The position numbers and the translations under genes are program-made. Under the pieces are notes generated by a model, which was not told the DNA's origin, searched no databases, and saw only the letters and a list, made by a program, of their open reading frames with translations. From an uncultured Actinomycetes bacterium (GTDB lineage: Bacteria > Actinomycetota > Actinomycetes > Mycobacteriales > Nakamurellaceae), in contig CALANS010000210.1 in NCBI GenBank assembly GCA_937926105.1, positions 124,001 through 188,000 of the forward strand: DNA of 64,000 bases. The letters are read 5' to 3'. Positions 50,182 through 60,721 of the stretch are shown here, in pieces (the first letter of the stretch is position 1; every line of letters starts with the position of its first letter).

Positions 50182-51795
50182 ATGCATAGACGAGGGCTTG
50201 TGGTCGGCGCGCTTCTGGCGCTGGCGCTCACGGCCGCGGCGTGCGGCTCATCTGGTGGTGACGGTACCGGTACCGGCAGTGCCGGCAGTGGGGGCGCGGG
50301 CGCGACGAGCCCCGCCGGGGGTGGGGGCGGTGAGACCAGCGGCGGGAGCTCTGCGCCGACCGAGCTTCGGGTAGCCATGGCTCTGATGCCCAAGGGCCCG
50401 AGCCTCGATCCGATGCTGAATACCTATAGCAATCCCGAGTTCACCAACATCTACGACGCACTGACCCAGCTGGACTCCAAGGGTCAGATCCAGCCGGACC
50501 TCGCCACCGAATGGAAGAACGTGAACCCCACCACCTGGGAGTTCACCCTGCGTAGCAACGTCACATTCCAAAACGGTGAGGAATTTACCGCAGACGACGT
50601 GAAGTACAGCTTTGATCGCATCAAGGACCCGGCGAACAAATCGCCGAAGGCGGTGCAGATCAGTGAGGTGAGCGAGGTCAAGGTCGTGAATCCCACGACC
50701 GTGCAGATCATCACCGACGAACCCGATGCCGCATTGCCCGCTGGTCTCACCCTGGTTCAGATTGTGCCGAAGGATCTCATTGAGAAGATCGGCAACGAGG
50801 CGTTCGCCCAGCACCCGGTGGGGACCGGTCCGTTCAAGTTCGTGGAGTGGGTCAAGGACTCCAGGATCGTGCTCGAAGCCAACAAGGACTATTGGGCAGG
50901 CCCGCCCGGCGTGGACAAGGTGACGTTCCTCAGTGCGCCGGAGGCGTCCACCCGTGTGGCCATGCTGATGAACGGCGAGGCGGACCTGGTGGAGCAAATA
51001 CTCAACACCGACGTGCCGCGGATTGAGGCGGACTCGAACCTGCAGATCATCAAGGGAGAGTCGACCTACACCAACTACATCGCGATCAACACGCACAAGG
51101 AACCGTTCACCGATGTGCGGGTTCGACAGGCCATGGCCTATGCGATCGACATGGACACGATCATCAAGAACATCACTGGTGGAAACGGCAGCAGAATCAA
51201 CATTTCGATCAGCCACCTGGACTTCGGATACAACAAGGACCTTCCGCCTCGGCCCTACGATCCGGACAAGGCCAAGCAGCTGCTGGCGGAGGCCGGCTAT
51301 GGACCCGGGGGGAAGGCATTCCCACCGATCAAGATCGATGTCGGAACCGGCCGCCAGCCATATAACATCAGCATCACGCAGGCGATCGCGGGATACTGGA
51401 CGGATGCGGGCATGCCCGCCTCGGTGAACGTGATGGAGTCCGCGGCGGAGTTCGAGAAGTATGTATCCGGCAAGGCCACCTTGATCTACAACGGGACCCG
51501 TTCCAACTCCGCGGACGCCGGTGAGAAGTTCAGCCTGATCTACTACTCGAAGGCACGCGGCTTCTACTGGAGCACGCCAGAGATGGACAAGATGGTGCTG
51601 GAGGCTGCTGCCGAGATGGATCCGGCCAAGCGCGCGGCGATGTATCAGGAGATGTCCCAGATCGTCTACGACGCAGTCCCCGACATCCCCATCTTGGACA
51701 CGATCGATGTCTTCGGTGCCAGTGCCAAGCTGGCTTGGGATGGCGAGGCCGCCGACGGATCGATCCCGCTGTGGAGCGCCAAGATGGGATCGTGA
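50182..51795 (+). CDS. Peptide/opine-type ABC importer substrate-binding lipoprotein
   Basis: The product has 537 residues from ATG 50182 with GGAGGTGGATC upstream. The lipobox LTAAAC gives a lipidated Cys at 21, then a Gly/Ser-rich linker of about 35 residues. The SBP_bac_5 signature is clear: SLDPMLNTYSNPEFTNIYDA, ATEWKNVNPTTWEFTLRSNV, FQNGEEFTADDVKYSFDRIK. Such proteins bind oligopeptides, opines, glutathione or nickel complexes. It heads the five-gene importer set 50182-55951 and follows the CMD gene after 63 bases. Confidence 0.93.
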   Translation: MHRRGLVVGALLALALTAAACGSSGGDGTGTGSAGSGGAGATSPAGGGGGETSGGSSAPTELRVAMALMPKGPSLDPMLNTYSNPEFTNIYDALTQLDSKGQIQPDLATEWKNVNPTTWEFTLRSNVTFQNGEEFTADDVKYSFDRIKDPANKSPKAVQISEVSEVKVVNPTTVQIITDEPDAALPAGLTLVQIVPKDLIEKIGNEAFAQHPVGTGPFKFVEWVKDSRIVLEANKDYWAGPPGVDKVTFLSAPEASTRVAMLMNGEADLVEQILNTDVPRIEADSNLQIIKGESTYTNYIAINTHKEPFTDVRVRQAMAYAIDMDTIIKNITGGNGSRINISISHLDFGYNKDLPPRPYDPDKAKQLLAEAGYGPGGKAFPPIKIDVGTGRQPYNISITQAIAGYWTDAGMPASVNVMESAAEFEKYVSGKATLIYNGTRSNSADAGEKFSLIYYSKARGFYWSTPEMDKMVLEAAAEMDPAKRAAMYQEMSQIVYDAVPDIPILDTIDVFGASAKLAWDGEAADGSIPLWSAKMGS

Positions 51796-51932
51796 TCGGC
51801 AGTCGGGCCGAATGGTGAAGGTCAGACGGTTGGCGAGCCCGGATCGCGGTGACGATTCGGGCTCGCCCACCCGGCCCGGGAGCCGTCGGGGCGTCGCCGC
51901 CTGGACGTGGCGGCCGGAAGGGAGTCATCAGC

Positions 51933-53055
<1,123 letters not shown>

Positions 53056-53063
<8 letters not shown>

Positions 53064-54111
53064 CGCGCTGCCCACGGACACGCCGCTGGTGACCGTATCG
53101 GACCTGCGGGTGCACTACCCCATCGGTCAACGGCTCTTCGGCAAGCAGGCGGCGGTGGTGCGCGCGGTCGATGGTGTCAGCCTGACGATCAGGCGGGGCG
53201 AGACACTATCGTTGGTCGGGGAGTCCGGCTGTGGAAAGTCCACGACCGGTCGGGCGATCCTGCAGCTTGAGCGACCGACGGCGGGCTCCGTCGTCTTCGA
53301 CGGCACCGAATTGACGACGCTGACGGCCGAACCGTTGCGTCGGATGCGCCGCCGCATGCAGATGATCTTCCAAGATCCGTATGCTTCGCTCGATCCGCGG
53401 ATGACGGTGGGGGAGAGCATTGCCGAGCCGTTGGCCATCCATGGGCTTGCCAAGGGCGCCGCACAGGCCGCCAGGGTCGACGAGCTATTGGGTCTGGTGG
53501 GCCTGAGCCCGCGATGGGCGGGGCGATACCCGGGAGAGTTCTCCGGTGGCCAGCGGCAGCGGATCGGCATCGCCAGGGCGTTGGCAGCCGAGCCCGACCT
53601 GATCGTTGCGGACGAGGCGGTGTCGGCGCTGGATGTATCGATCCAGGCGCAGATCGTCAACCTGCTGGAAGATCTGCAGGCCGACCTCGGCCTGACGTTC
53701 CTGTTCATCGCTCACGATCTGGCAGTCGTGAGTCACGTTTCCGACCGCGTGGCCGTGATGTACCTGGGCAAGATCGTGGAGCTCGCGGACGGCGATGAGC
53801 TCTACCAACGGCCGCTGCACCCGTACACCGTGGCACTGTTGTCGGCGGTGCCCCTGCCTGATCCTGTGGTGGAGGCCCGCCGGCAGCGCATCATTCTCAC
53901 CGGCGATCTGCCCAGCCCATTGGCTCCACCCAGCGGGTGTCGCTTCCGTACCCGCTGCTGGCTCCGCGCACGGCTCGGCAATCCGGAGAACTGCGTCACC
54001 GAGGAGCCTGCGCTGCGTGTGGTCGAGGAGAACCGGCAGGTCGCCTGTCATTGGTCAGCAGCACTGGCCGATCACGTCGGAACTCCCACCACGAGCGGGG
54101 GTACCACATGA
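53056..54111 (+). CDS. Oligopeptide ABC importer ATP-binding protein (OppF type)
   Basis: The product has 351 residues; ATG 53056 lies within the last codons of oppD. Walker [10 protein letters not shown] lies near residues 54-62, the signature [20 protein letters not shown] near 160, Walker [16 protein letters not shown] near 182, and the switch His in [10 protein letters not shown]. The C-terminal oligo_HPY motif ([15 protein letters not shown], then HWSAALAD) is present. It forms the ATPase heterodimer with OppD. The stop overlaps the first permease start (ATGA). Confidence 0.93.
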
Positions 54112-55025
54112 AAGCCTCAGCTGAGGTTGCCGTGGAAACCGGGTCGTCCACGGCGTCGGTGCGTCGCCGCCGCACACCCCTGCTCCGGCAGCTGGTGCGC
54201 AGCCCCAAGGCCCTCATCGGTGCGATCATGCTGCTCGTCATCGTCCTCGCGGCGATCCTCGCACCGTGGATCGTTCCTCACGATCCGACGGCGCAAGACA
54301 TCACCAGCACGCTGTTGCCTCCCGCCTGGATGGCGAACGGGAATGGCAGTTACCTGCTGGGAACCGACGTCCTGGGCCGGGACATTCTCAGCCGCACCAT
54401 TTATGGCGCGCGCGCTTCGCTGCTGATCGGCGCGGTGTCCGTGCTGATCGCCTCCGTCATCGGCGTCACGATCGGCGTGATCGGTGGATTCTTCGGCGGA
54501 TGGGTTGAGGACGTGATGCTGCGCATCGCGGACATGCAGTTGGCAATTCCCTACATCCTGCTCGCCATCCTGCTCTCCGCGGTGATCGGCCCCAGTGTTC
54601 TCACCGTGATCATCGTGCTGGGTATCACCAGATGGGTGGTGTACGCGCGGATCACCAGGGGTGAGGTGCTCTCGCTCAAGGAACGTGATTTCGTTCGGGC
54701 CGCCGTGGGGTTAGGCGCCAGGCGCAGCCGGATCATTCTCAGGCATCTGCTGCCGAACCTCATCTCGGCCATCCTGGTTGTTGCCACCATCGAGGTCTCC
54801 CTGGTGATCCTGGCGGAGGCGTCGCTGTCCTTCCTGGGTTTGGGCGTGCAACCGCCGACACCAACGTGGGGCACGATGCTCGGTGACGGAAGGGACTACC
54901 TTGCCACCGCCTGGTGGCTGAGTGTCTTTCCCGGGGTGGCGTTGATGCTGGCCATCCTGTCGCTGAACATGCTGGGCGACTGGCTGCGCGACACCCTGGA
55001 TCCGGGGCTGAAGGTGGACGGATGA
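54108..55025 (+). CDS. Oligopeptide ABC importer permease (DppC/OppC type)
   Basis: The product has 305 residues; ATG 54108 overlaps the OppF stop. The N-terminal Arg-rich tail ([18 protein letters not shown]) and first helix precede the typical cytoplasmic or periplasmic stretch [20 protein letters not shown] of the DppC group. Five further membrane segments follow with the EAA loop [20 protein letters not shown]. In most Opp/Dpp operons the DppB-type permease precedes DppC; here the order is reversed (C then B), and the ATPase genes precede both. It overlaps the next gene by four bases. Confidence 0.93.
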   Translation: MKASAEVAVETGSSTASVRRRRTPLLRQLVRSPKALIGAIMLLVIVLAAILAPWIVPHDPTAQDITSTLLPPAWMANGNGSYLLGTDVLGRDILSRTIYGARASLLIGAVSVLIASVIGVTIGVIGGFFGGWVEDVMLRIADMQLAIPYILLAILLSAVIGPSVLTVIIVLGITRWVVYARITRGEVLSLKERDFVRAAVGLGARRSRIILRHLLPNLISAILVVATIEVSLVILAEASLSFLGLGVQPPTPTWGTMLGDGRDYLATAWWLSVFPGVALMLAILSLNMLGDWLRDTLDPGLKVDG

Positions 55026-55951
55026 CCACCTTCCTCATCCGCCGCCTGCTCCAGGCGATAGTCGTGATCTTCGGCGTTTCGGTGATTGTGTTCCTGGCGC
55101 TATTTGCCACCGGGAATCCGGCCCGGCTGATGCTGCCGCCGGAGGCCACCCAGCAGGAGGTCGACGAGCTGACCCATCAGCTGGGCTTCGACCGCCCGAT
55201 CTACCTGCAATACGCCTCGTTCATCTCCAATGCGGTCCGTGGCGACTTCGGAAACAGCCTGTGGTACCACGAACCGGCGGGTGCGCTGGTGCTCGAGCGA
55301 CTACCCGCGACGGTGGAGCTGGCCTTCTCCGGCCTGTTGCTCGCCGTTGTCTGTGCGGTGCCCCTTGGTGTGCTGGCCGCCGTTCGGCGCGGCAGGTGGG
55401 TGGACACCGTCACACAGTTCCTGGTCACCATCGGCCAGAGCGTGCCCATTTTCTGGTTGGGTCTGGTGCTCATCCTCGTCTTCAGCGTCAATCTTCATCT
55501 GCTGCCCACCTCGGGGCGCGGCACCTGGCAGCAGCTCGTCCTGCCTGCGGTCACCCTTGCGGCCTATTCCATCGCTCGACTCACCCGCCTCACCCGATCC
55601 GGAATGCTCGAGGTGCTGGGTCAGGACTACATCCGGACGGCCAGGGCGAAGGGCCTCCCCGAGCGAGCCGTGATCTATCGGCATGGGCTTCGTAACGCGC
55701 TGATCCCGTTGATCACCTACCTTGGCCTGGAGTTCGGTGGCCTGCTGGGCGGCGCCGTGGTGACAGAGGTCATCTTCTCGTGGCCAGGGGTCGGCCGACT
55801 CGCCGTCGACGCAATCTTCAACCGCGACTTCCCATTGGTGCAGGCGGTTGTGTTCCTGGTCGCTATCACGTTTGTGGTCATCAACCTGATCGTCGACCTG
55901 CTGTATCCGATCATCGATCCCAGGATCCGGTTCGGGGTGATCAAGTCATGA
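55022..55951 (+). CDS. Oligopeptide ABC importer permease (DppB/OppB type)
   Basis: The product has 309 residues; ATG 55022 overlaps the DppC stop (ATGA). The N-terminus [20 protein letters not shown] and the GDFGNSLWYHEPAGALVLER loop are characteristic of the DppB group. The EAA motif is RTARAKGLPERAVIYRHGLR, followed by the final two membrane segments with SWPGVGRLAVDAIFNRD. It completes the importer. The stop overlaps the convergent LysR gene by six bases. Confidence 0.93.
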   Translation: MTTFLIRRLLQAIVVIFGVSVIVFLALFATGNPARLMLPPEATQQEVDELTHQLGFDRPIYLQYASFISNAVRGDFGNSLWYHEPAGALVLERLPATVELAFSGLLLAVVCAVPLGVLAAVRRGRWVDTVTQFLVTIGQSVPIFWLGLVLILVFSVNLHLLPTSGRGTWQQLVLPAVTLAAYSIARLTRLTRSGMLEVLGQDYIRTARAKGLPERAVIYRHGLRNALIPLITYLGLEFGGLLGGAVVTEVIFSWPGVGRLAVDAIFNRDFPLVQAVVFLVAITFVVINLIVDLLYPIIDPRIRFGVIKS

Positions 55952-56863
55952 GGTCGGAGGCTGTTCTTGGTCGGGCTCGTTCACAGATCTGGCAAGCGAG
56001 GTGGCGATATCCCGAAGGACCGACATCGGGAAGCTGTCGTGATCGGCGCGCCACACCAGCGAAACGGTGCAATAGACGGGAGGTTCGAGGTAGTACACCT
56101 GCGCCGACCCCACCAGTCCATGCAGGGTCGGTTCCGGAACGACGGCGACGCCCTTGCCGCTGTTGACCTCCTCCAGCAGGACCTGCGTGCTGGGAGCGTC
56201 CGCCACCACCCTCGGTCGGATCCCCACCGAGGAGAAGGCCTGTTGTGCGACGACCGGGGCACCACCGAGGTAGGACTGATAGGCGACAATAGGAAGGTCC
56301 GCCAACTCGGTTATGGCCGGGGGAGTGCGGAACGGGAAGGCAGGTGAGCTGACCACGACAAGCCGTTCGGAATAGAGTGCGGCAAATTTTGCGTTCGCCA
56401 ATGAAACTGGCGGCCGGACGATTCCTGCGTCTATATCGCCATTAGCGAGTTGCCGGCATTGCTCGGCCGTATGCATTTCGTGGAGCCGCAATTCGACGGT
56501 TGGGCATTCGGTTGAAAATCGACTGCTCAGCGCCTGTAGTAATCCGGTGTGAGTGGAGGATAGGAATCCAACGGTCAATGTTTCACTTGTCGTTTGTCGC
56601 GCATTCGATACCCGTTGGAGCCCTTCGTCCAGGCACTGTAGGGTGCGCTGGCTCTCCTCGTACATGACCTGACCGGGAGGAGTGGTGAAGACGCCCCGCG
56701 AGGTGCGCACCAGAAGGGTCTGGCCGATGCGCTTCTCCAGGTCCTGGATCATTCGACTCACGTGCGGTTGGCTCATATGCACCGTTTGAGCCGCCCGGAC
56801 GAAGCTCCGGTGCTCGACGACGGCGCAGAACATGCGAAGTTGATCGATCGTCGGATCTATCAC
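55946..56863 (-). CDS. LysR-family transcriptional regulator
   Basis: The product has 305 residues from GTG 56863, which has GGAGG upstream; a longer GTG start at 56890 is possible. The HTH_1 domain is clear (DQLRMFCAVVEHRSFVRAAQ, HMSQPHVSRMIQDLEKRIGQ, LLVRTSRGVFTTPPGQVMYE). The effector domain follows (VGFLSSTHTGLLQALSSRFS and GVAVVPEPTLHGLVG). It is divergent from the enoyl-CoA hydratase gene at 57205 and convergent with the importer, so it can control both halves of the island. A palindrome at 56898-56909 may be its site. Confidence 0.9.
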   Translation of the reverse strand: MIDPTIDQLRMFCAVVEHRSFVRAAQTVHMSQPHVSRMIQDLEKRIGQTLLVRTSRGVFTTPPGQVMYEESQRTLQCLDEGLQRVSNARQTTSETLTVGFLSSTHTGLLQALSSRFSTECPTVELRLHEMHTAEQCRQLANGDIDAGIVRPPVSLANAKFAALYSERLVVVSSPAFPFRTPPAITELADLPIVAYQSYLGGAPVVAQQAFSSVGIRPRVVADAPSTQVLLEEVNSGKGVAVVPEPTLHGLVGSAQVYYLEPPVYCTVSLVWRADHDSFPMSVLRDIATSLARSVNEPDQEQPPTS

Positions 56864-57204
56864 GCATCCTCCGCGTAGGTCGCTCGCCACTACAGATGCT
56901 ACAGGTAGCCTTCTGCACCCGACCCGGGGCGAGGTCGACGCAGCTCCGCGGTCACCATCCGTGGGGCCGGGGCGGCCCGGTTTGCTGCCTCGCCGGTACG
57001 GCCGGCGACTCAGCGCTGGATCGATGGCGCGGTGTCAAACGGATGCCATATGCGCCGGCCGCATGGAGACTACCGGAACCGGCATTGGACCGGTCGTGCC
57101 GAGAGCCAATAGTATTTTGGGAAAGAACAACGATATGAGGTTTGTTTCGTCGATGCGGAAGAGTACATCTGCCGTTCCGAACGATTCGATGGAAAGGGGC
57201 GTCG
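56864..57204. other. Divergent intergenic region of the LysR gene
   Basis: There are 341 bases without a gene between the LysR start and the hydratase start. The right part (about 57100-57180) is noticeably AT-rich compared with its surroundings and probably holds the hydratase promoter. The left part contains the palindrome at 56898-56909. No other coding frame is convincing. Confidence 0.5.
56898..56909. promoter_or_regulatory. Candidate LysR-type operator
   Basis: GCTAC-AG-GTAGC is an exact 12-bp palindrome about 35 bases upstream of the LysR start. It could be part of a LysR recognition site for autoregulation and activation of the divergent gene. The assignment is by position. Confidence 0.35.
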
Positions 57205-57987
57205 ATGGGCGAGGTCACTGTGGAGATCGCTGACGATAAGGTCGCGGTTATTACCATCTCCAACCCGGCGAAATTGAACGCGTGGAGCCAGGCCATGCGG
57301 GTGCAATTGCGAGAACATTTCGAGTGGGCGGTCTCATTGCCTCGATCCGAATGCGCCGCGATCGTGCTGACCGGTGCGGGTGGCAATTTTTCGGCCGGAC
57401 AGGACTTGGACGAGGCGGTAGGTTGGGGCGAGGATTACGCCGACACGTGGGTGGGGAACTTCCGTTCGTTCTACGACCTGCCGCGCAAGTCTCCCAAGCC
57501 GGTGGTCGCCGCGGTCGAGGGCGTGTGCGCCGGATCCGCCTTTCAGTTCTCCCTGTGCGCCGACTTTCGGGTGTCCCATGCCGAGGCCAGGATCGGCCAG
57601 CCGGAGATCAAGAGTGGACAGGCGAGCGTGACCGGAAGCGCCTTGCTGGCAAGTGCAGTCGGAAATGTGGCCATGCGCGCGATCGTGCTGACCGCGCGGT
57701 TGATATCCGGATCCGACGCATACCGTCTCGGCATCGTGAACCAGCTGGCCAACCAGGCCGACGTGCTCGGCACGGCAAAGGAACTGGCGCTGGAGATGAG
57801 TGATCTTCCGCACGAGGCGTATGCGGCCAGCAAATTGGCGATCTGCGAACTCGAGGACGACGCGCTGGACAGGGCGTTCGAGGTGGCGATCGCCAGCCAC
57901 GCGGCGGTGTATGCCAGTGGTGCACCACGCGAGGCAATAACGAAGTTCATCGGCAAGAGCACCCGCAAGACGCCCACGGTCGGCTGA
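57205..57987 (+). CDS. Enoyl-CoA hydratase/isomerase-family protein (crotonase fold)
   Basis: The product has 260 residues; ATG 57205 follows GGAAAGGGG. The crotonase fold is evident: AVITISNPAKLNAWSQAMRV, AIVLTGAGGNFSAGQDLDEA (first oxyanion-hole region), EGVCAGSAFQFSLCADFRVS (second) and ARIGQPEIKSGQASVTGS with a catalytic-type Glu near 131. The last phrase resembles carnitinyl-CoA dehydratase (CaiD) rather than FadB-type hydratases. It lies next to a CaiC-like CoA ligase, so a CoA-activated acid is the likely substrate. Confidence 0.9.
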   Translation: MGEVTVEIADDKVAVITISNPAKLNAWSQAMRVQLREHFEWAVSLPRSECAAIVLTGAGGNFSAGQDLDEAVGWGEDYADTWVGNFRSFYDLPRKSPKPVVAAVEGVCAGSAFQFSLCADFRVSHAEARIGQPEIKSGQASVTGSALLASAVGNVAMRAIVLTARLISGSDAYRLGIVNQLANQADVLGTAKELALEMSDLPHEAYAASKLAICELEDDALDRAFEVAIASHAAVYASGAPREAITKFIGKSTRKTPTVG

Positions 57988-58019
57988 TCGCGCGGGCACG
58001 CTTCGTGAGAGGGTTCGCG

Positions 58020-59594
58020 ATGGACGACGCGGCCGGAAGCTGGGAGGTGGACGACCACGTCGACCTGGCGATTTCCGAGCTCCTGTATGCGCGCGCCGCG
58101 GCTACACCCGACGATATCTATTTGACGTTTCGTAATGTCCCGGTCACCGTGTGCGAGTTGGCGCGGGATGTCGATCGTTACGCGGCGGCGCTGAGGTCTC
58201 TGGGGGTTGGCCGCGGCGACCGGCTCCTGATCATGATGCCGACCAATCCCGATCACGTCGCACTCTTCCTGGCGTCCGTCGTGCTGGGCGCCGTGTCCGT
58301 CCCGGCAGACGTCAGGTCGAAGGCCGCGCAGCTTGGTCATCTGTTGGGTAACGCGCAGCCGAGCGTCCTGGTGTTCGACGATGCCTACCGTGATCAGGTG
58401 GCCGAGGCGGTGGCGGGCTGCGAAGAGTGGGCGGCAGACGGCGACTTGATCGACCTCCTTGGTGCTGGAATACGCGCACTGAGGAGGCTCGACGGTGATA
58501 ACCGGATGGCCGACGAGGTCCCGGACGACCTGGTGAGCCTGATCTACACGTCGGGGACGAGCGGTCCGCCGAAGGGCACGTTGATCACCGACCGCATGCT
58601 CCGGGTGTGCGCAACCGGCGTGCGCCGAACCACGCACCCGATGCAGGGTGATGTCTTCTTTCAGTGGGAACCGTTGAATCACGTGGGCGGGACGCAACTG
58701 ATCGTCCTTGCCTTACAGCATCGCATCACTCTGGCGCTCGCGACGTCGTTCAGTGCCTCGCGGTTCTGGGAACAGGTCAGGGCCAGCGGCGCCAGCCACA
58801 TCCACTATCTCGGCGGGGTGCTGCAGATGCTGCACGCTGCGCCACCCGCGCCGTCCGACCGTGCACATGCCGTGCGGGTGGCATGGGGTGCGGGATGTAC
58901 CACGGAGATCTGGCGCAGCTTCGAGGAGCGGTTCGGCGTGGAGATCAGGGAAGTCTATGGATTAACCGAGACCTCCAGTATCAACACACTCAACGATGAG
59001 CGTGTGGTGGGCTCGATGGGCAAGCCGACGCCCGAATTCCTGGTCCAGGTGGTCGATGATCAAGGGTCGGTCGTGGGTCCCGGTGCCGTCGGCGAGATTC
59101 GGATCCGTGGTGTCGAACCGGGAATGACGACCCCAGGGTACTTCCGCAACCCTGCCGCATCGTCGTCCCTATACCGTGATGGCTGGCTGTACACGAAGGA
59201 TCTCGCGTACGCCGACGATGCCGGTCATCTGCATTTCGTCGGAAGGCGCACGGACAGCGTCCGCCGCCGTGGAGAGAACATCTCTGCGTGGGAGGTCGAG
59301 CGCATCGTCCGGGAGCACCCGGATGTCGAAGAATGCGCGCTGATCGGGGTGCCGAGCGAGCTCGGAGAGCAGGATCTGAAGCTGTTCGTGCAGCCCGCCG
59401 CTGGATCGTCGCTGAATTGGGGCGAGCTGAACCGCTGGTGTCTGGACCGCATGCCTAAACATCACGTGCCGCGGTACTTCAGTGCGATCGACTCATTTCA
59501 GCGGGGGCCTTCGATGCGCATTGTCAAGAGTGAGCTATCCAGGGATACTGTTGACTCGTGGGATCGGGAGGCACACGCGTCGACGGGCGTGTAG
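58020..59594 (+). CDS. AMP-forming acyl-CoA ligase (CaiC-like)
   Basis: The product has 524 residues from ATG 58020 preceded by GAGAGGG; GTG 58005 gives five more. The adenylate motif is YTSGTSGPPKGTLITD near residues 176-191, REVYGLTETSSINTLNDER follows near 312, and the hinge region is GWLYTKDLAYADDAGHLHFV. At the C-terminal A10 motif the sequence is MRIVKSELS, where the catalytic Lys of most ligases aligns with Arg and a Lys follows two residues later. This occurs in some CaiC-like enzymes. It would activate a carboxylic acid for the hydratase 33 bases upstream. Confidence 0.88.
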   Translation: MDDAAGSWEVDDHVDLAISELLYARAAATPDDIYLTFRNVPVTVCELARDVDRYAAALRSLGVGRGDRLLIMMPTNPDHVALFLASVVLGAVSVPADVRSKAAQLGHLLGNAQPSVLVFDDAYRDQVAEAVAGCEEWAADGDLIDLLGAGIRALRRLDGDNRMADEVPDDLVSLIYTSGTSGPPKGTLITDRMLRVCATGVRRTTHPMQGDVFFQWEPLNHVGGTQLIVLALQHRITLALATSFSASRFWEQVRASGASHIHYLGGVLQMLHAAPPAPSDRAHAVRVAWGAGCTTEIWRSFEERFGVEIREVYGLTETSSINTLNDERVVGSMGKPTPEFLVQVVDDQGSVVGPGAVGEIRIRGVEPGMTTPGYFRNPAASSSLYRDGWLYTKDLAYADDAGHLHFVGRRTDSVRRRGENISAWEVERIVREHPDVEECALIGVPSELGEQDLKLFVQPAAGSSLNWGELNRWCLDRMPKHHVPRYFSAIDSFQRGPSMRIVKSELSRDTVDSWDREAHASTGV

Positions 59595-59671
59595 CGCCCA
59601 GCGCCCGTCGCGACCGCAGTGCCTCGCCGCTTCCAGGCCCGTCTGCCGCCACGTGAGGAGAGCCGGATCGC

Positions 59672-60655
59672 ATGCTCGCCGCTATTCCAGCGGAGTTTCG
59701 GCCGCTGGTGGAATCGCGACTGCCGGTCGGTGTGACTCCGGCGTGGTACCGCGGCGGACGGCCCGCTGAATCCCTCGGCACGGATGCGCATCTGGTCGCG
59801 GCAGATGCTGAGGTCGCCTGGATCGACCTACGGACGAGAGAGAAGATAGCTCAGTACATCGCCGTGGCCCATCGACTTCGTTGGGTGTCGATGCACAGCG
59901 CCGGGGTGGAGCGCTTTCCATTCGATCTGATGACCGGCAGGGACTACGTGATGACGAACGGCGCGGGGCTGTCCGCGATTCCGATCGCGGAGTTCATCGT
60001 GATGTCGATGCTGTCCTGCGAGAAGAACCTGCCGGAGGTCATTCGGTCGCACGATCGGCGGGAGTGGGTCGCGGTTGCGCCGGGGACCGGGGAACTCTAC
60101 GGCAAGCGGGTGCTGATTCTGGGGTACGGAGGGATCGGCCGAGCGACGGCGCAGCGGCTGCGCCCGTTTGGCGTGACCGTGACCGGAGTGCGTCGCAACC
60201 CAGCGGGAGAGACCGGAGTGGTGGGCGTCGACCAGTGGCGGGAGGAGCTACCGAGAACCGACTGGCTCGTCGTGTGCGCCGCGTCGATGCCGGCCTCGCG
60301 GCATTTGGTCGGCAGGCGCGAGATTGGGATGCTGAAGCCGGGGGCTCGTCTGGTCAACGTGGCACGGGGTTCATTGGTGGACCAGCTCGCGCTGACGGAG
60401 GCATTGGACAGCGGTCGGGTGGCCGGCGCCTACCTGGATGTCACGGACCCGGAGCCCGCGGGTCCGGCTGAACCCATCTGGACCGCTCGGAACGTCGTCG
60501 TTACGTCACACCTGTCCGGACGGGCCACCGAGCGGTATTTCGAACGTGCGGCTGACCTCTTTCTGGCCAACCTGGATCGCTACCTGGCCGGGAAAGCGCT
60601 GCTCAACACCGTCGTGCAGTCGGAGTGGATACGTGCGTCGACGGCACGGGGATAG
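59672..60655 (+). CDS. D-2-hydroxyacid dehydrogenase (third in window)
   Basis: The product has 327 residues; ATG 59672 follows GAGGAGAGCC. The NAD motif GYGGIGRATAQRLRPFG lies near residues 151-167, Arg in NVARGSLVDQLAL near 231, Glu in DVTDPEPAGPAEP near 261, and His in TSHLSGRATERYFERAAD near 281. It is the third member of this family in the window. It resembles the one at 534 in motif style but is clearly not a copy. It lies 77 bases after the ligase and 66 before the oxidase. Confidence 0.9.
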   Translation: MLAAIPAEFRPLVESRLPVGVTPAWYRGGRPAESLGTDAHLVAADAEVAWIDLRTREKIAQYIAVAHRLRWVSMHSAGVERFPFDLMTGRDYVMTNGAGLSAIPIAEFIVMSMLSCEKNLPEVIRSHDRREWVAVAPGTGELYGKRVLILGYGGIGRATAQRLRPFGVTVTGVRRNPAGETGVVGVDQWREELPRTDWLVVCAASMPASRHLVGRREIGMLKPGARLVNVARGSLVDQLALTEALDSGRVAGAYLDVTDPEPAGPAEPIWTARNVVVTSHLSGRATERYFERAADLFLANLDRYLAGKALLNTVVQSEWIRASTARG

Positions 60656-60721
60656 CCCTCGGCGCAGGATGGGCCTAGCACTACCGGAAGGTGTGCATCC
60701 GGGCGGAAGGGCGACGGGTAC

